Source: Zongyangia hominis
Lineage (GTDB): Bacteria; Bacillota; Clostridia; Oscillospirales; Ruminococcaceae
Direction: 5' to 3'
NCBI RefSeq assembly: GCF_014385095.1
Contig: NZ_JACRTC010000003.1
Location: forward strand, 124,001 to 188,000
Length of the DNA stretch: 64,000 nucleotides
Shown here: positions 1 to 8,474 of the stretch, piece after piece
Layout of the letters: each line of letters begins with the position of its first letter
Numbering within the stretch: the first letter of the stretch is position 1
Made by a program: the position numbers and the translations under genes
Notes under the pieces: generated by a model
The model's input: the letters and a program-made list of their open reading frames with translations, nothing else
Database searches by the model: none
What the model was told of the DNA's origin: nothing

Positions 1-1
1 C

Positions 2-1024
2 CTGACCAAGGAGACGGTGGCCGAGCTTTTTGGGCGGAAGATGGTCCTCCACCAGCCGTCCATGGAGCGAATTGAGCGGTTTTTCCAGCATTACCGGCGC
101 GTGATGACCGACAATAACCGCAAGCAGGCCTACATGCCCGAGGGAGCCACCGTCTTCCCCAACGACAACGGCACCGCGCCGGGCCTGGCGGTGGAGCAGG
201 ACGGCAAAATCGCCATCCTTCTGCCCGGCCCGCCCCGGGAGATGACCCCCATGTTCTTGGACGCGGTGGTGCCCTATCTGGAGCAGTTTTCCGGCTCCAC
301 CCTCTATTCCACCAATGTCCATCTCTTCGGCATTGGGGAATCCCAGGTGGAGACTATCCTCAAGGAGATGATGGTCTCCTCTCAAAATCCCACCATCGCC
401 CCCTATGCCAAGGAGGGCGAGGTCCGGCTGCGGGTGACCGCCAGCGCCAAGTCGGGCGAGGAAGCTAAAGCCATGGTGGAGCCGGCGGTGGAAAAAATCA
501 AAGAGATCCTGGGAGAATATATTTACGGCATCGACGTGGGGGATTTACAGACGGCCCTCGTCAAGGCCTTGCAGTCTAAGAACAAGAAGGTGGCCTTTGC
601 CGAGAGCTGTACCGGTGGATATCTGGCCAAGCGGCTGACCGAGGTGCCGGGGTCCTCCAGCGTCTTTGACTGCGGCGTCTGCTCCTATGCCAATGAGATC
701 AAGGAGCGTATCCTCCATGTCTCCCACCAGACTTTGGCCGACTTCGGCGCCGTCTCGGAGCAGACGGCCAAGGAGATGGCCCGAGGGGTGCGGGAGCTTT
801 CCGGCGCGGACATCGGCGTATCCACCACCGGCATCGCGGGGCCGGGGGGCGGCAGCGAGGAAAAGCCGGTGGGGCTTGTCTATGTGGGCATCGCCACCGA
901 AGACTCCTGCGAGGCCTATGAGCTGCGGCTGAGCCGGGGCTATCAGGACGAGCGGGAGTATATCCGGTATCTGGCCGGTTCCCACGCCTTTCACCTGTGC
1001 CTGAAAACCTTGGAGCGGCTCTGA
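2..1024 (+). CDS. cinA: CinA-family protein (nicotinamide-nucleotide amidase), 5' truncated
   Basis: The reading frame is open to the left edge, so the N-terminal part (roughly 70-80 residues of a ~410-residue family) lies outside the window. The visible protein has the end of the MoCF/MoaB-like domain (ILLPGPPREM) followed by the C-terminal CinA/PncC deamidase domain (VAFAESCTGGYLAKRLT, then GIAGPGGGSEEKPVGLVYVG). Family knowledge: PncC deamidates nicotinamide mononucleotide for NAD recycling, and the N-terminal domain acts on ADP-ribose-type pyrophosphates. The stop TGA overlaps the ATG of the next gene (TGATGA), so the two are probably translationally coupled. A GTG at 17 is in frame but is internal to the conserved domain, not a start. 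Confidence 0.93.
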   Translation: MTKETVAELFGRKMVLHQPSMERIERFFQHYRRVMTDNNRKQAYMPEGATVFPNDNGTAPGLAVEQDGKIAILLPGPPREMTPMFLDAVVPYLEQFSGSTLYSTNVHLFGIGESQVETILKEMMVSSQNPTIAPYAKEGEVRLRVTASAKSGEEAKAMVEPAVEKIKEILGEYIYGIDVGDLQTALVKALQSKNKKVAFAESCTGGYLAKRLTEVPGSSSVFDCGVCSYANEIKERILHVSHQTLADFGAVSEQTAKEMARGVRELSGADIGVSTTGIAGPGGGSEEKPVGLVYVGIATEDSCEAYELRLSRGYQDEREYIRYLAGSHAFHLCLKTLERL

Positions 1025-2025
1025 TGACGCCCCAAAAGAATCCTTTTCCCTATGCCCAGGACAATAAGCGTTACCACACCTTTAGCTACGCCCTCAAGCA
1101 GCGCTTCGGGCGCAAGGTGTGCAAGGTCTCCCTCAACGCGGGGCTCAGCTGCCCCAACATCGACGGGACCCGTGGCCGGGGTGGATGCACCTACTGTTCC
1201 AGCGCCGGGAGCGGGGAGTTTGGCGGCGATCCCGCCCTGCCCCTGGAACTCCAGTTTGAACAGGTGCGCCGCATGCTCTCGAAAAAGTGGCCCGACTGCG
1301 CCTACCTGCCCTACTTTCAGGCCCACACCAACACCTACGCGCCCCTGCCCCGCCTCCAAGAGCTCTATGAGCGGGCCCTGGCCCTGCCGGGGGCGGTGGG
1401 GCTTTCCATCTCCACCCGGCCCGACTGCATCGACGAGGAGATCGCCGACTACCTGGGAGCGCTCTGCCGCCGCACCTATCTGACGGTGGAACTGGGGTTA
1501 CAGACCATCCACGACGACACGGCCCGGCGCATCAACCGCTGTCACACCTACGCCGAGTTTTTAGAGGGCTTTCGCCTGCTGGAAGAGCGGGGGGTGCCGG
1601 TGGTGGTCCACCTCATCGACGGACTGCCCGGGGAGAACCGGGACAGGATGCTGGAAACCGCCCGGGCCATGGCAGAACTTCCCCTCTACGGGGTCAAGCT
1701 CCACCTGCTCCACGTCCTGCGGGGCACGCCCCTGGCCCGGGAGTATGAGGCCGGCGGGTTCCGGCTCTTGGAGCGGGACGAATATGTGGACATCGTCTGT
1801 TCCCAATTGGAGCTCTTTCCCGCTACCTTTGTCATGGGACGGCTCACCGGGGACGGAGCGCCCGACGACCTCATCGGCCCGCTGTGGAGCCGGAAGAAAC
1901 TTGTGGTTCTCAACGAGATCGACAAGGAGCTCGTCCGACGGGACAGCTTCCAGGGCAAATACGCGCCGATAAAAGCGGGAGCATTCAATACAAATAGTAT
2001 AGATGGAGAATTAATATACAAATAA
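1024..2025 (+). CDS. YhcC-like radical SAM protein (TIGR01212 family)
   Basis: A 333-residue radical SAM protein. The iron-sulfur cluster motif near the N-terminus is the spaced CPNIDGTRGRGGCTYC form typical of the TIGR01212/YhcC group, followed by a TIM-barrel core (LSISTRPDCI, ELGLQTIHDDT, HLIDGLPGE). The ATG at 1024 overlaps the cinA stop. An in-frame upstream start at 997 lies inside cinA and is not needed. The family occurs widely in Firmicutes and its substrate is not established; an RNA-modification role has been suggested because of frequent linkage to the MnmM/YtqB methyltransferase, which is also the next gene here. Position in the line 'cinA-radical SAM-mnmM' suggests an operon. 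Confidence 0.9.
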   Translation: MTPQKNPFPYAQDNKRYHTFSYALKQRFGRKVCKVSLNAGLSCPNIDGTRGRGGCTYCSSAGSGEFGGDPALPLELQFEQVRRMLSKKWPDCAYLPYFQAHTNTYAPLPRLQELYERALALPGAVGLSISTRPDCIDEEIADYLGALCRRTYLTVELGLQTIHDDTARRINRCHTYAEFLEGFRLLEERGVPVVVHLIDGLPGENRDRMLETARAMAELPLYGVKLHLLHVLRGTPLAREYEAGGFRLLERDEYVDIVCSQLELFPATFVMGRLTGDGAPDDLIGPLWSRKKLVVLNEIDKELVRRDSFQGKYAPIKAGAFNTNSIDGELIYK

Positions 2026-2064
2026 TGGGGAAATTTGCGGTCCCCCGTCGAAGGAGGGAAGACC

Positions 2065-2616
2065 TTGGAATCCATCTTGGAAAGCGCAAAGCATTTGATT
2101 CGGCCGTCCATCCGCCCGGACAGCACGGTGGCCGACTTTACCATGGGTAACGGCAACGACACCCTGTTTTTGGCGGGGCTGGTCCCCCAGGGGAAAGTCT
2201 ACGCCTTTGACATCCAGCCCCAGGCGCTGGAAAATACCCGGGCGCTCTTAGAGCGGGAGGGGATGGCGGCCCGCGCGGACCTCATTCTGGACAGCCATCA
2301 CCGGGCGGACCAGTATATCCCTGGGGAGATCGACGCGGGGATGTTTAATTTGGGCTATCTGCCCTACGGCGACCACAAGGTGACCACCCAGCTTGCCACC
2401 ACCTTGGAGGCGGTGGAGCGGGCTTTGGCCCTGCTATCAAAGGGCGGGTGCCTCCTCATCGTCGTCTATCCCGGACACCCGGAGGGACAGCGAGAGGGGG
2501 AGAGCCTCACCCAATGGGCGGCGGGGCTCGACAAAAAGAGATACGATGCCCTCCTGCACCGGCTCATCAATGTGCCGGAATGTCCGTTTATCCTGGCCTT
2601 ATGGCGAAGAAAATAA
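2065..2616 (+). CDS. mnmM: MnmM/YtqB-type tRNA methyltransferase
   Basis: Class I SAM-dependent methyltransferase of 183 residues. Motif I is DFTMGNGNDTLFLA, then an acidic residue follows at the end of strand 2 (VYAFDIQPQA), and the family signature FNLGYLPYGDH sits in the middle. This matches the YtqB family, shown in Bacillus to be MnmM, which makes the final methylation of 2-thiouridine-34 derivatives in tRNA. I chose the TTG at 2065 because AAGGAGG (2051-2057) is 7 nt upstream; an upstream in-frame TTG at 2035 has no ribosome binding site. It lies 39 nt after the radical SAM gene, most likely in the same transcript. Confidence 0.85.
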   Translation: MESILESAKHLIRPSIRPDSTVADFTMGNGNDTLFLAGLVPQGKVYAFDIQPQALENTRALLEREGMAARADLILDSHHRADQYIPGEIDAGMFNLGYLPYGDHKVTTQLATTLEAVERALALLSKGGCLLIVVYPGHPEGQREGESLTQWAAGLDKKRYDALLHRLINVPECPFILALWRRK

Positions 2617-2686
2617 TACATATTGTATAAATAGCATCATATTTAACAAAAACTCGACAGAATATCCTGGAAAGGAGCCGAGATTT

Positions 2687-3328
2687 TTGAAAAAAATTGT
2701 CATCGCGGTCCTGTCGGTGCTCCTCCTTGCGGGCATTGGAACGGCCGCCTATCTGCTCTTGCGCCCCGAGCCGGAGCCCATGCCCTTCCCCCAGCTCATC
2801 AAAGTGCCCCAGTTTCCCGAAGACCGGGCGGGGACGTATCCGCCGGCCTATCAGATAACGGGGGAGAACTTCATCTACCACCAGGGGGAGAACCAGTGCG
2901 CGGGATACAGCGGCGCTTATCTTTTGCGCCATCTGGGCCAGGAGGTGGATGGCCCAGCCCTGGACGAGCGTCTGGCGAGGCTTTCGCCCCAGACCGGCGT
3001 GATGCCGGAGCGGCTTGTCCGGGTGCTGGGGGAATACGATGTCAAGGCGGCCGCCTATCGGGGGACGCTGGAAAGCCTCAAGACCCGGGTGGCTGAGGGC
3101 GTGCCGGTCATCGTCCTCATCGGCGAGGGGGCGGCCTGGCAGCATTACGCGCCGGTCACCGGCTATGACGGGGAGCATATCTACCTGGCCGACCCATCGG
3201 GGGAGGAAACCGGAGAGGACTATAACAGCATCCTGACCACGGCGGAGTTTCTCGACCAATGGGACAACGGGCTGCCGGGGTATGCAAATTTATATATCAT
3301 CACAAAGGGGACAGAAAAAACAGCATGA
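2687..3328 (+). CDS. Membrane-anchored C39-like cysteine peptidase domain protein
   Basis: 213 residues, beginning with a short basic start and one hydrophobic segment (residues ~3-24) that is a membrane anchor or uncleaved signal, so the rest is extracellular. The C-terminal ~150 residues look like a Peptidase_C39_2 domain: cysteine in GENQCAGYSGAYLLRHLG, histidine in WQHYAPVTGYDG, aspartate in YLADPSG. This gives a plausible Cys-His-Asp triad. Family members cleave peptides at the cell surface; no substrate can be named. The TTG start at 2687 is preceded by AAAGGAG (2671-2677). The stop overlaps the ATG of the following acetyltransferase (GCATGA), which suggests coupling. Confidence 0.72.
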   Translation: MKKIVIAVLSVLLLAGIGTAAYLLLRPEPEPMPFPQLIKVPQFPEDRAGTYPPAYQITGENFIYHQGENQCAGYSGAYLLRHLGQEVDGPALDERLARLSPQTGVMPERLVRVLGEYDVKAAAYRGTLESLKTRVAEGVPVIVLIGEGAAWQHYAPVTGYDGEHIYLADPSGEETGEDYNSILTTAEFLDQWDNGLPGYANLYIITKGTEKTA

Positions 3329-3831
3329 AACTGATACTGCGAGATTTTAAAGAACAGGACCTGCCGGAGATGCGGGACATCTGGAACGAAATTGTGGAGG
3401 AAGGAGTGAGCTTTCCCGGCGAAAAGGTGCTGAGCCTGGACGAGGCCCGGGAGATGTTTGCTTCTCAGACCCGTTCCGTCGTCGCACTCCAGGACGGGGA
3501 GGTGGTGGGGGTCTACATTCTGCACCCCAACAACATCGGGCGCTGCGGCCACATCGCCAACGCCTCCTACGGCGTCAAGCGGGGCCACCGGGGGGAGGGC
3601 ATCGGCGAACAGTTGGTGCGCCATTCCCTGGATTCCCTTTCGCCCTGTGGCTTCCGGGGGCTTCAATTTAACGCAGTGGTGGCTATGAACCGCACCGCCA
3701 TCGTCCTGTATGAGCGCCTGGGCTTTGACCGCATCGGCGTCATCCCCGGCGGCTACCACCTCAAGGACGGCAGCTATGAGGACATCATCATCTTCTACCG
3801 GGCAGCGCCCGGGGGTGTGACGCGCCCCTAG
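3325..3831 (+). CDS. GNAT-family N-acetyltransferase
   Basis: A 168-residue single-domain GNAT protein. The acetyl-CoA binding loop is visible as GVKRGHRGEGIGEQLVRHSL (Q/R-x-x-G-x-G/A motif A), followed by the C-terminal AMNRTAIVLYERLGFDRIG motif, which is typical of acyl acceptors such as amino acids or peptides. The substrate is unknown. Translation starts at the ATG at 3325, inside the end of the upstream peptidase gene (4-nt overlap), so expression is probably coupled. The family's usual length is 150-180, so the protein appears complete. Confidence 0.85.
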   Translation: MKLILRDFKEQDLPEMRDIWNEIVEEGVSFPGEKVLSLDEAREMFASQTRSVVALQDGEVVGVYILHPNNIGRCGHIANASYGVKRGHRGEGIGEQLVRHSLDSLSPCGFRGLQFNAVVAMNRTAIVLYERLGFDRIGVIPGGYHLKDGSYEDIIIFYRAAPGGVTRP

Positions 3832-3996
3832 CGCTTGAAATGCGGAGGCGCTTTCCCCGCGTTTGTGTCGCTTTGGGAAGGCTGGCGTGTTTCGCCGGGG
3901 AGCCCCCGGAGGCGATTCGCGCCCATAGACTTTGAAAACGCCGCTGCACCAGGGCCGGGTTTCGCGGCCGGAATTACAATGGAGAGGAGGAGGCTC

Positions 3997-4437
3997 ATGC
4001 GGATTCTCATTGACGCCGACGGCTGTCCGGTGGTGCGTCTCACCCTCCAGTGCGCGGGGGCGTACGGCGTGCCGGTAATCATCTTTTGCGACACGGCCCA
4101 CGAGTTCCGGGATGTGGAGGCCGAAGTGGTCACCGTATCCAAGGGGGCGGATGCCGTGGACTTCGCGCTGGTCAACCACGCCCGCCCCGGGGACATTGTC
4201 ATCACCCAGGACTACGGCGTGGCCGCCATGGCCCTCTCCCGGGGCTGTCGGGCGCTCAGTCAAAATGGGCTTGTCTACACTTCGGGTAACATCGACGGGC
4301 TCCTCATGAGCCGCCACCTGGCCCGGAAGGTGCGGGCCGCCGGAGGACGGATGAAAAATGCGCCCAAGCGCACCAAAGAGGACGACGAGCGCTTCCTCAG
4401 CGCACTTCGGGGCCTCTTGGACGTAGCCAAGGCGTAA
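3997..4437 (+). CDS. YaiI/YqxD family protein (DUF188)
   Basis: 146 residues matching the YaiI/YqxD (DUF188) family, a PIN-like fold of unproven biochemical role. The diagnostic N-terminus is ILIDADGCPVV; DTAHEF, GADAVDFALVNHARPGDIVITQDYG and a C-terminal RTKEDDERFLSALRGLL segment follow. I prefer the ATG at 3997 because the purine-rich GGAGG (3988-3992) is directly upstream. The 165 nt between this gene and the acetyltransferase hold no clear promoter. A strong terminator follows at 4451. The PIN-like relationship suggests nucleic acid binding or cleavage, but that is inference. Confidence 0.85.
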   Translation: MRILIDADGCPVVRLTLQCAGAYGVPVIIFCDTAHEFRDVEAEVVTVSKGADAVDFALVNHARPGDIVITQDYGVAAMALSRGCRALSQNGLVYTSGNIDGLLMSRHLARKVRAAGGRMKNAPKRTKEDDERFLSALRGLLDVAKA

Positions 4438-4450
4438 AAGGGATAAAAAA

Positions 4451-4479
4451 GCGGGACAGCATTGCTGTCCCGCTTTTTT
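4451..4479 (+). terminator. Intrinsic terminator after the YaiI/YqxD gene
   Basis: A 10-bp perfect stem GCGGGACAGC (4451-4460) pairs with GCTGTCCCGC (4464-4473) around a 3-nt loop, followed by six T. It ends the forward block that begins with cinA. Upstream A residues may allow some reverse function. Confidence 0.85.
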
Positions 4480-4599
4480 CTGGCTGGCGCGGCGTCCGGC
4501 ACGGCCCAATCATCGGGGGAAAGAATTTTTGAGGCCGATTGCGGGCTTTCAAAAGAAAAACTTGCTAGCGCCCTGGCGCGGCCTTCGCCCGCCGTGGGT

Positions 4600-4630
4600 A
4601 AAAAAGCAGCCGCCCAAATGGGCGGCTGCT
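4600..4630 (-). terminator. Intrinsic terminator of the fucose-isomerase-like gene
   Basis: Stem AGCAGCCGCCC (4605-4615) / GGGCGGCTGCT (4620-4630), loop AAAT, with an A-run at 4600-4605 that becomes the U-tract on the minus strand. It lies 20 nt downstream of the minus-strand stop at 4652. Confidence 0.85.
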
Positions 4631-4651
4631 TTGTATGTACGCTGTACTTTT

Positions 4652-6133
4652 TTACGCAAAGGGGTTCTCGGTGGGATAGGGCACGCCCTTGGGCTGGTTG
4701 TAGCCGATGTCTTTGACGCCCAGCATGTTGAAGATGCTGTACAACGCCTTGCCGAAGTGGCCGAAGGCCACCGCGCCGTGATGGGGATACTGTTTTTCCA
4801 CCAGGACATGGCGGAAGAAGCGTCCCATCTCCGGGATGGCGAAGATGCCGATGGCGCCAAAGGAACGGGTGGCCACGGGCAGAACCTCGCCCTGGGCCAC
4901 ATAGGCGGTCAGCTCCGCGTCGGCGTTGGACTGCAGACGGAAGAAGGTGATGTCGCCGGGGACGATGTCGCCCTCCAGGGTGCCGCGGGTGATGTCCGGC
5001 TCTTTGTCCGGCTCCAAGCCCCGATGCATGATGAGCTGATACTTCATGCTGCAGGAGGAGAGCTTGGCGGAGGCGGTGTTGCCGCAGTGGAAGCCCATGA
5101 AGGTGTCTTTATGGGTGTAGTTATATTTGTCCTTAATCTCGCTTTCATACATGTCGGCGGGAACGGTGTTGTTGATGTCCAGCAGGGTGACGATGTCGTC
5201 GGACACGCAAGTGCCGATAAACTCGCTGAGAGCGCCGTAGATGTCCACTTCGCAGGAGACGGGGATACCCCGGGCGGTCAGGCGGCTGTTGACATAGCAG
5301 GGGACAAAGCCGAACTGGGTCTGGAAGGCGGGCCAGCATTTGTTGGCGAAAGCGATGTACTCCCGGGAGCCTTTCTGCGCCTCGGCCCAGTCGAGGAGGG
5401 TCAGCTCATACTGCGCGAGCTTTGGGAGGATGCCGGGCATCTTGTTGCCCTCGCCCAGCTCCTTCTCCATGTCCGCGATGACCTCGGGAATCCGAGGATC
5501 GCCGGCGTGCTCGTTATAGGAGGCAAACAGGTCGAGCTCCGAGTTCTCCGCAATCTCCACGCCCAGGTTAAAGAGCTGCTTGATGGGGGCGTTGCAGGCC
5601 AAGAAATCTCTGGGACGGGGACCGAAGGTGATGATTTTTAACTTGGACAGGCCGATGATGGCCCGGGCCACGGGAACAAAGTCGAAGATCATGTCCGCCA
5701 CTTCGCAGGCGGTGCCCACGGGGTACTCGGGGATATAGGCCTTGACGTTACGCAGGCCCAGGTTGTAGCTGGCGTTGAGCATGCCGCAGTAAGCGTCGCC
5801 GCGGCCGTTGATGAGCTTGTCGCCGGCTTCCTCAGCGGCTGCTACGAACATGACCGGTCCGCCGAACTCTTTGGCCAAGAGGGTCTCCTCGGTCTCAGGG
5901 CCGAAGTTGCCCAAAAAGACGACCAGCGCGTTGCAGCCGGCCTCTTTGACTTCGCCGAGGGCTTTTCTCATATGCAGCTCGTTCTCCACGGTGGTGGGGC
6001 ACTCATAGATGCTGCCGCCCTTTTCGGTAAAGGCTTTGACCACCGCTTTTCTGCGGTTGGTGGAGAGCTCCATGGGGAAGCAGTCGCGGCTGACCGCTAC
6101 GATGCCAAGGTTGACTTGCGGAATATTTTTCAT
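4652..6133 (-). CDS. L-fucose isomerase-related protein (COG2407-type, short form)
   Basis: 493 residues of the FucI/AraA-like fold found in COG2407 proteins, which are shorter than true FucI (~590). The N-terminal domain begins NLGIVAVSRDCFP; the C-terminal catalytic half contains CEVDIYGALS, LLDINN and HHGAVAFGHFG, which would carry the Glu, Asp and His that bind the metal and substrate in this family. The likely reaction is aldose-ketose isomerisation of a deoxy-sugar or pentose; the substrate is not readable. The ATG at 6133 has AGGAGG about 7 nt upstream. It is a single-gene unit with its own terminator. Two inverted repeats in the leader (6181-6252) suggest sugar-responsive control. A full-length FucI lies at 37.5 kb. 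Confidence 0.8.
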   Translation of the reverse strand: MKNIPQVNLGIVAVSRDCFPMELSTNRRKAVVKAFTEKGGSIYECPTTVENELHMRKALGEVKEAGCNALVVFLGNFGPETEETLLAKEFGGPVMFVAAAEEAGDKLINGRGDAYCGMLNASYNLGLRNVKAYIPEYPVGTACEVADMIFDFVPVARAIIGLSKLKIITFGPRPRDFLACNAPIKQLFNLGVEIAENSELDLFASYNEHAGDPRIPEVIADMEKELGEGNKMPGILPKLAQYELTLLDWAEAQKGSREYIAFANKCWPAFQTQFGFVPCYVNSRLTARGIPVSCEVDIYGALSEFIGTCVSDDIVTLLDINNTVPADMYESEIKDKYNYTHKDTFMGFHCGNTASAKLSSCSMKYQLIMHRGLEPDKEPDITRGTLEGDIVPGDITFFRLQSNADAELTAYVAQGEVLPVATRSFGAIGIFAIPEMGRFFRHVLVEKQYPHHGAVAFGHFGKALYSIFNMLGVKDIGYNQPKGVPYPTENPFA

Positions 6134-6451
6134 GTGAATTCCTCCTGTCGGATCAAAAATAAAGAACACTTTTTCCCGTACTGGGTGACAACCCTATCTT
6201 ACACCATCACCCAGAAAAAATCCATGAAAATGAGAAGAAAATCCTCATTTTCTCAAAAATTTTATAAAATAGAGATAGAAGATGTCGATAAAAAAGCAGT
6301 TTTCACAAGTTTTTTGGCCTAACTTGTACGATCAACATGACAATTACCGGAAAGATGTCCGGGCGGGGAAGAGGCCGGGGCAAAAGCGGCACGAAAAACC
6401 CCCGGCTCTCCGTCTGAAGAGCCGGGGGTGATGGCGGGAGAAAGGTGGAGA
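6134..6451. other. AT-rich regulatory region upstream of the isomerase gene, then an operon terminator
   Basis: This 318-nt stretch has no gene. It drops sharply in GC between 6160 and 6310, as expected for the promoter region of the minus-strand isomerase gene. It contains two inverted repeats: CTGGGTGA (6181-6188) with TCACCCAG (6207-6214), and GAAAATGAG (6226-6234) with CTCATTTTC (6244-6252). I could not assign a -10/-35 pair with confidence. The right part holds the terminator of the ABC operon. Confidence 0.55.
6394..6428 (-). terminator. Intrinsic terminator of the GntR-ABC-permease operon
   Basis: Stem CCCCCGGCTCT (6399-6409) / AGAGCCGGGGG (6418-6428) with A residues at 6394-6398 that give a short U-tract on the minus strand, 24 nt past the permease stop. 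Confidence 0.8.
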
Positions 6452-7081
6452 TTACGCGATGTCCCGCTTTTCATAGATGTTGAGCGCCACGATGCAGGAG
6501 ATAAAGTACAGCGCCAGCGCGGCGACCAGGAGCAGGAAGAGGGAGGAATTTTGCAGCCAGCCGAGGACGATGAAGAGAATGTCGCCGCTAAAGGCGAAGG
6601 AGAAGACGGCCATATAAAAGACCAAGGCCACAATCCGCCCCTTGACGCCGCCCAAAAACATGGTGAAGGGATACTGAATCGCCAGATAGAGGGCGGTGAG
6701 GATGAAGCTGAGCGCATAGAGGGAGGGCAGCTGCTGATTGGAAATCCGGTCGGCGTCCATCATCATGCCGCCCAGGAAGGACAGCGCAAAGCAGACGACG
6801 ATGGAACCCACCAGCAGGACCAGGGAGAAGGCGTATTTGCCGATGACATACTCGCTGCGCCGGATGGGGAGAAAGGCGTAGTAGTTCTGGGTGTGGTAGT
6901 TTTCATCGTAGGAGAGAAGCCCATACCCCAGCAGGTAGACCATGAGCACCAGGACGAGCGGCATGGCCTGGGGGGCAAAGAAGGCGACGATCACGGCGAC
7001 GATGGGGAAGAGCTGATAGATGATGGAGACGCTCATAATTTTTGTGGCGTCCGCTTTGATGAGTCGGATGATATTTTGCAT
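6452..7081 (-). CDS. ABC-2 type transporter permease subunit
   Basis: 209-residue integral membrane protein with about six hydrophobic helices (the first pair around residues 17-57, the others spread to the C-terminus), consistent with the ABC2_membrane_5-type permeases. It has no nucleotide-binding motifs. It starts 2 nt after the stop of the ATPase gene, so the two form one transporter: the ATPase energises this channel, probably for export of a drug, peptide or lipid; the substrate is unknown. The motif YHTQNYYAFLPIRRSEYVIGKY after the second helix is characteristic of this permease group (ABC-2 'LPISRxxYVxGK'). The ATG at 7081 was chosen over an upstream in-frame start that lies inside the ATPase gene. 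Confidence 0.85.
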   Translation of the reverse strand: MQNIIRLIKADATKIMSVSIIYQLFPIVAVIVAFFAPQAMPLVLVLMVYLLGYGLLSYDENYHTQNYYAFLPIRRSEYVIGKYAFSLVLLVGSIVVCFALSFLGGMMMDADRISNQQLPSLYALSFILTALYLAIQYPFTMFLGGVKGRIVALVFYMAVFSFAFSGDILFIVLGWLQNSSLFLLLVAALALYFISCIVALNIYEKRDIA

Positions 7082-7083
7082 GG

Positions 7084-7947
7084 TTACCGGTCCTCCTTCC
7101 GCGTGTAGCCGATAAAGATTTGTTCGATGTCCGGGCGCTCGTAGATAGCTTCCTTGCCGAAGGTGTCCAAGGCCCATTGGGGGTCGTCGGTGAGCGCCTC
7201 AAAGCCGAAGCTGTTTTTCTGGATGCTGATGAATTTGTCCTCGCTGCCGGGGGAGAGCAGGGAGGCGGGGCCTTTGACCACCCGATGGCCCTCGATGATG
7301 GTGTCCTTGTCGCCGAAGAGGAGCATCTTTCCCTGGTGGAGGAAGACGATGTAATCGGCGGCGTGGTCCAGGTCGGAGGTGATGTGGGTGGAGAAAAAGA
7401 CGGTGACCTCCTCCTTTTCCATCATTTCCAAAAGCAGGTCCAGGATGTCCCGCCGCACTAAGGGGTCCAGGTTGGCGGTGGGCTCGTCGAGGATGACGAG
7501 CTTGGGGTGATGGCACAGGGCGATGACCAGTTCAAACTGCTTTTTCATGCCCTTGGAGAGGGAGATGTATTTGGCCTTGGGGTCCAGGCGGAAGCGGCTT
7601 AAGAGCTTATCGAAGAGGGCCCAGTCCCAGCGGGGGAAGAAGGGAGCGGTGATGTTCGCGATGGTGCGCAGGCGCATACTGGCCCAGTAGCCCGCATCGT
7701 CGCCCACATAGCCGATATCCGCCTTGGCGAGGCTCCCGTCCTTCTGCGCGTCCCGGCCCAGCACCTGTATCTGACCGCGGTTCGGACGGAGCATGTCGAG
7801 AATCAGCTTGATGGTGGTGGTCTTTCCCGCGCCGTTTTCACCGATAAAGCCGGTGATAAAGCCGGTGGGAACCTGTAAATGATCAATGGAGAGGACAAAA
7901 TGACCCAGGCGTTTTTGGAGATCGGTAATCTCAATACTGTTCGGCAT
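7084..7947 (-). CDS. ABC transporter ATP-binding protein
   Basis: 287 residues with a complete nucleotide-binding domain: Walker A GENGAGKTTT (~residues 36-45), signature LSKGMKKQ, Walker B LVILDEPT and the H-loop STHITSD. The C-terminal ~70 residues form the extension common in ABC-2 exporters of the YtrB/BcrA type. It is the second gene of a GntR-ATPase-permease operon, 66 nt after the regulator and 2 nt before the permease. YtrA-linked transporters in Firmicutes are often induced by cell-wall antibiotics, so a role in antimicrobial response is possible but not shown. Confidence 0.92.
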   Translation of the reverse strand: MPNSIEITDLQKRLGHFVLSIDHLQVPTGFITGFIGENGAGKTTTIKLILDMLRPNRGQIQVLGRDAQKDGSLAKADIGYVGDDAGYWASMRLRTIANITAPFFPRWDWALFDKLLSRFRLDPKAKYISLSKGMKKQFELVIALCHHPKLVILDEPTANLDPLVRRDILDLLLEMMEKEEVTVFFSTHITSDLDHAADYIVFLHQGKMLLFGDKDTIIEGHRVVKGPASLLSPGSEDKFISIQKNSFGFEALTDDPQWALDTFGKEAIYERPDIEQIFIGYTRKEDR

Positions 7948-8013
7948 GGCAATAGCACGCTCCTTTTATTTGATAGCAATGGGTGGGGATATCCCCGATC
8001 AATACAAAAATCA

Positions 8014-8427
8014 TCAGGGCGCTTTCGAGGGGGAGGGGCTTTGCGCTTCCTCCTCCATGTCCCGGTAGAGCAGGGATACAATTTCCAATAGCTCGTCTAA
8101 TGACATTTTAATAGCGCGGGAGGAGGCTACCGCTTCGGCGATCTTTTCCTCAATCTGGGCCACCGCGATGTTGCGGATGAGCTCCATGTTCTGTATCGCC
8201 ACAAAGGTACCCTTGGAGGGGGCTGTTTCCAGAAAGCCTTCGGCCTCCAGGTCGTCGTAGGCCCGCTTGACGGTGATGATACTCACCCGGAGTTCTTTGG
8301 CCAGCATCCGGATGGAGGGCAGCGGCGCCCCTTGACTGAGTTCCCCGTTTAAAATCATGTTCTTGATCTGTTGCTCAATTTGTTCATATAGCGGGGTCGC
8401 GGATGCGCTGGTGACAATGAGGTCCAA
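8014..8427 (-). CDS. GntR-family regulator, YtrA subfamily
   Basis: 137 residues. An N-terminal winged helix-turn-helix (PLYEQIEQQIKNMIL, then LPSIRMLAKELRVSIITVKRAYDDLEAEGF) is followed by a short alpha-helical dimerisation tail, which is the YtrA layout rather than FadR or HutC. The TTG at 8427 is preceded at 7 nt by AAGGAGG (8435-8441). The gene heads the operon with the ABC ATPase and permease. The promoter at 8475-8503 and the palindrome at 8450-8465 right after the -10 box point to autorepression, with release by a ligand that is likely related to what the transporter handles. Confidence 0.88.
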   Translation of the reverse strand: MDLIVTSASATPLYEQIEQQIKNMILNGELSQGAPLPSIRMLAKELRVSIITVKRAYDDLEAEGFLETAPSKGTFVAIQNMELIRNIAVAQIEEKIAEAVASSRAIKMSLDELLEIVSLLYRDMEEEAQSPSPSKAP

Positions 8428-8449
8428 TGGCTCACCTCCTTGTGTGATT

Positions 8450-8465
8450 GACTGTATATACTGTC
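8450..8465. promoter_or_regulatory. Candidate operator of the GntR/YtrA regulator
   Basis: Near-perfect palindrome GACTGTATATACTGTC: seven of eight base pairs are symmetric, with a GTATATAC core. It sits just downstream of the -10 box, over or next to the expected transcription start, where a repressor would block initiation. Confidence 0.5.
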
Positions 8466-8474
8466 TATGCACAG

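Noticed and set aside
4529..5641. 370-codon open frame antisense to the short isomerase gene
   Set aside because: Starts inside the terminator region and overlaps a gene with recognised catalytic motifs; no ribosome binding site.
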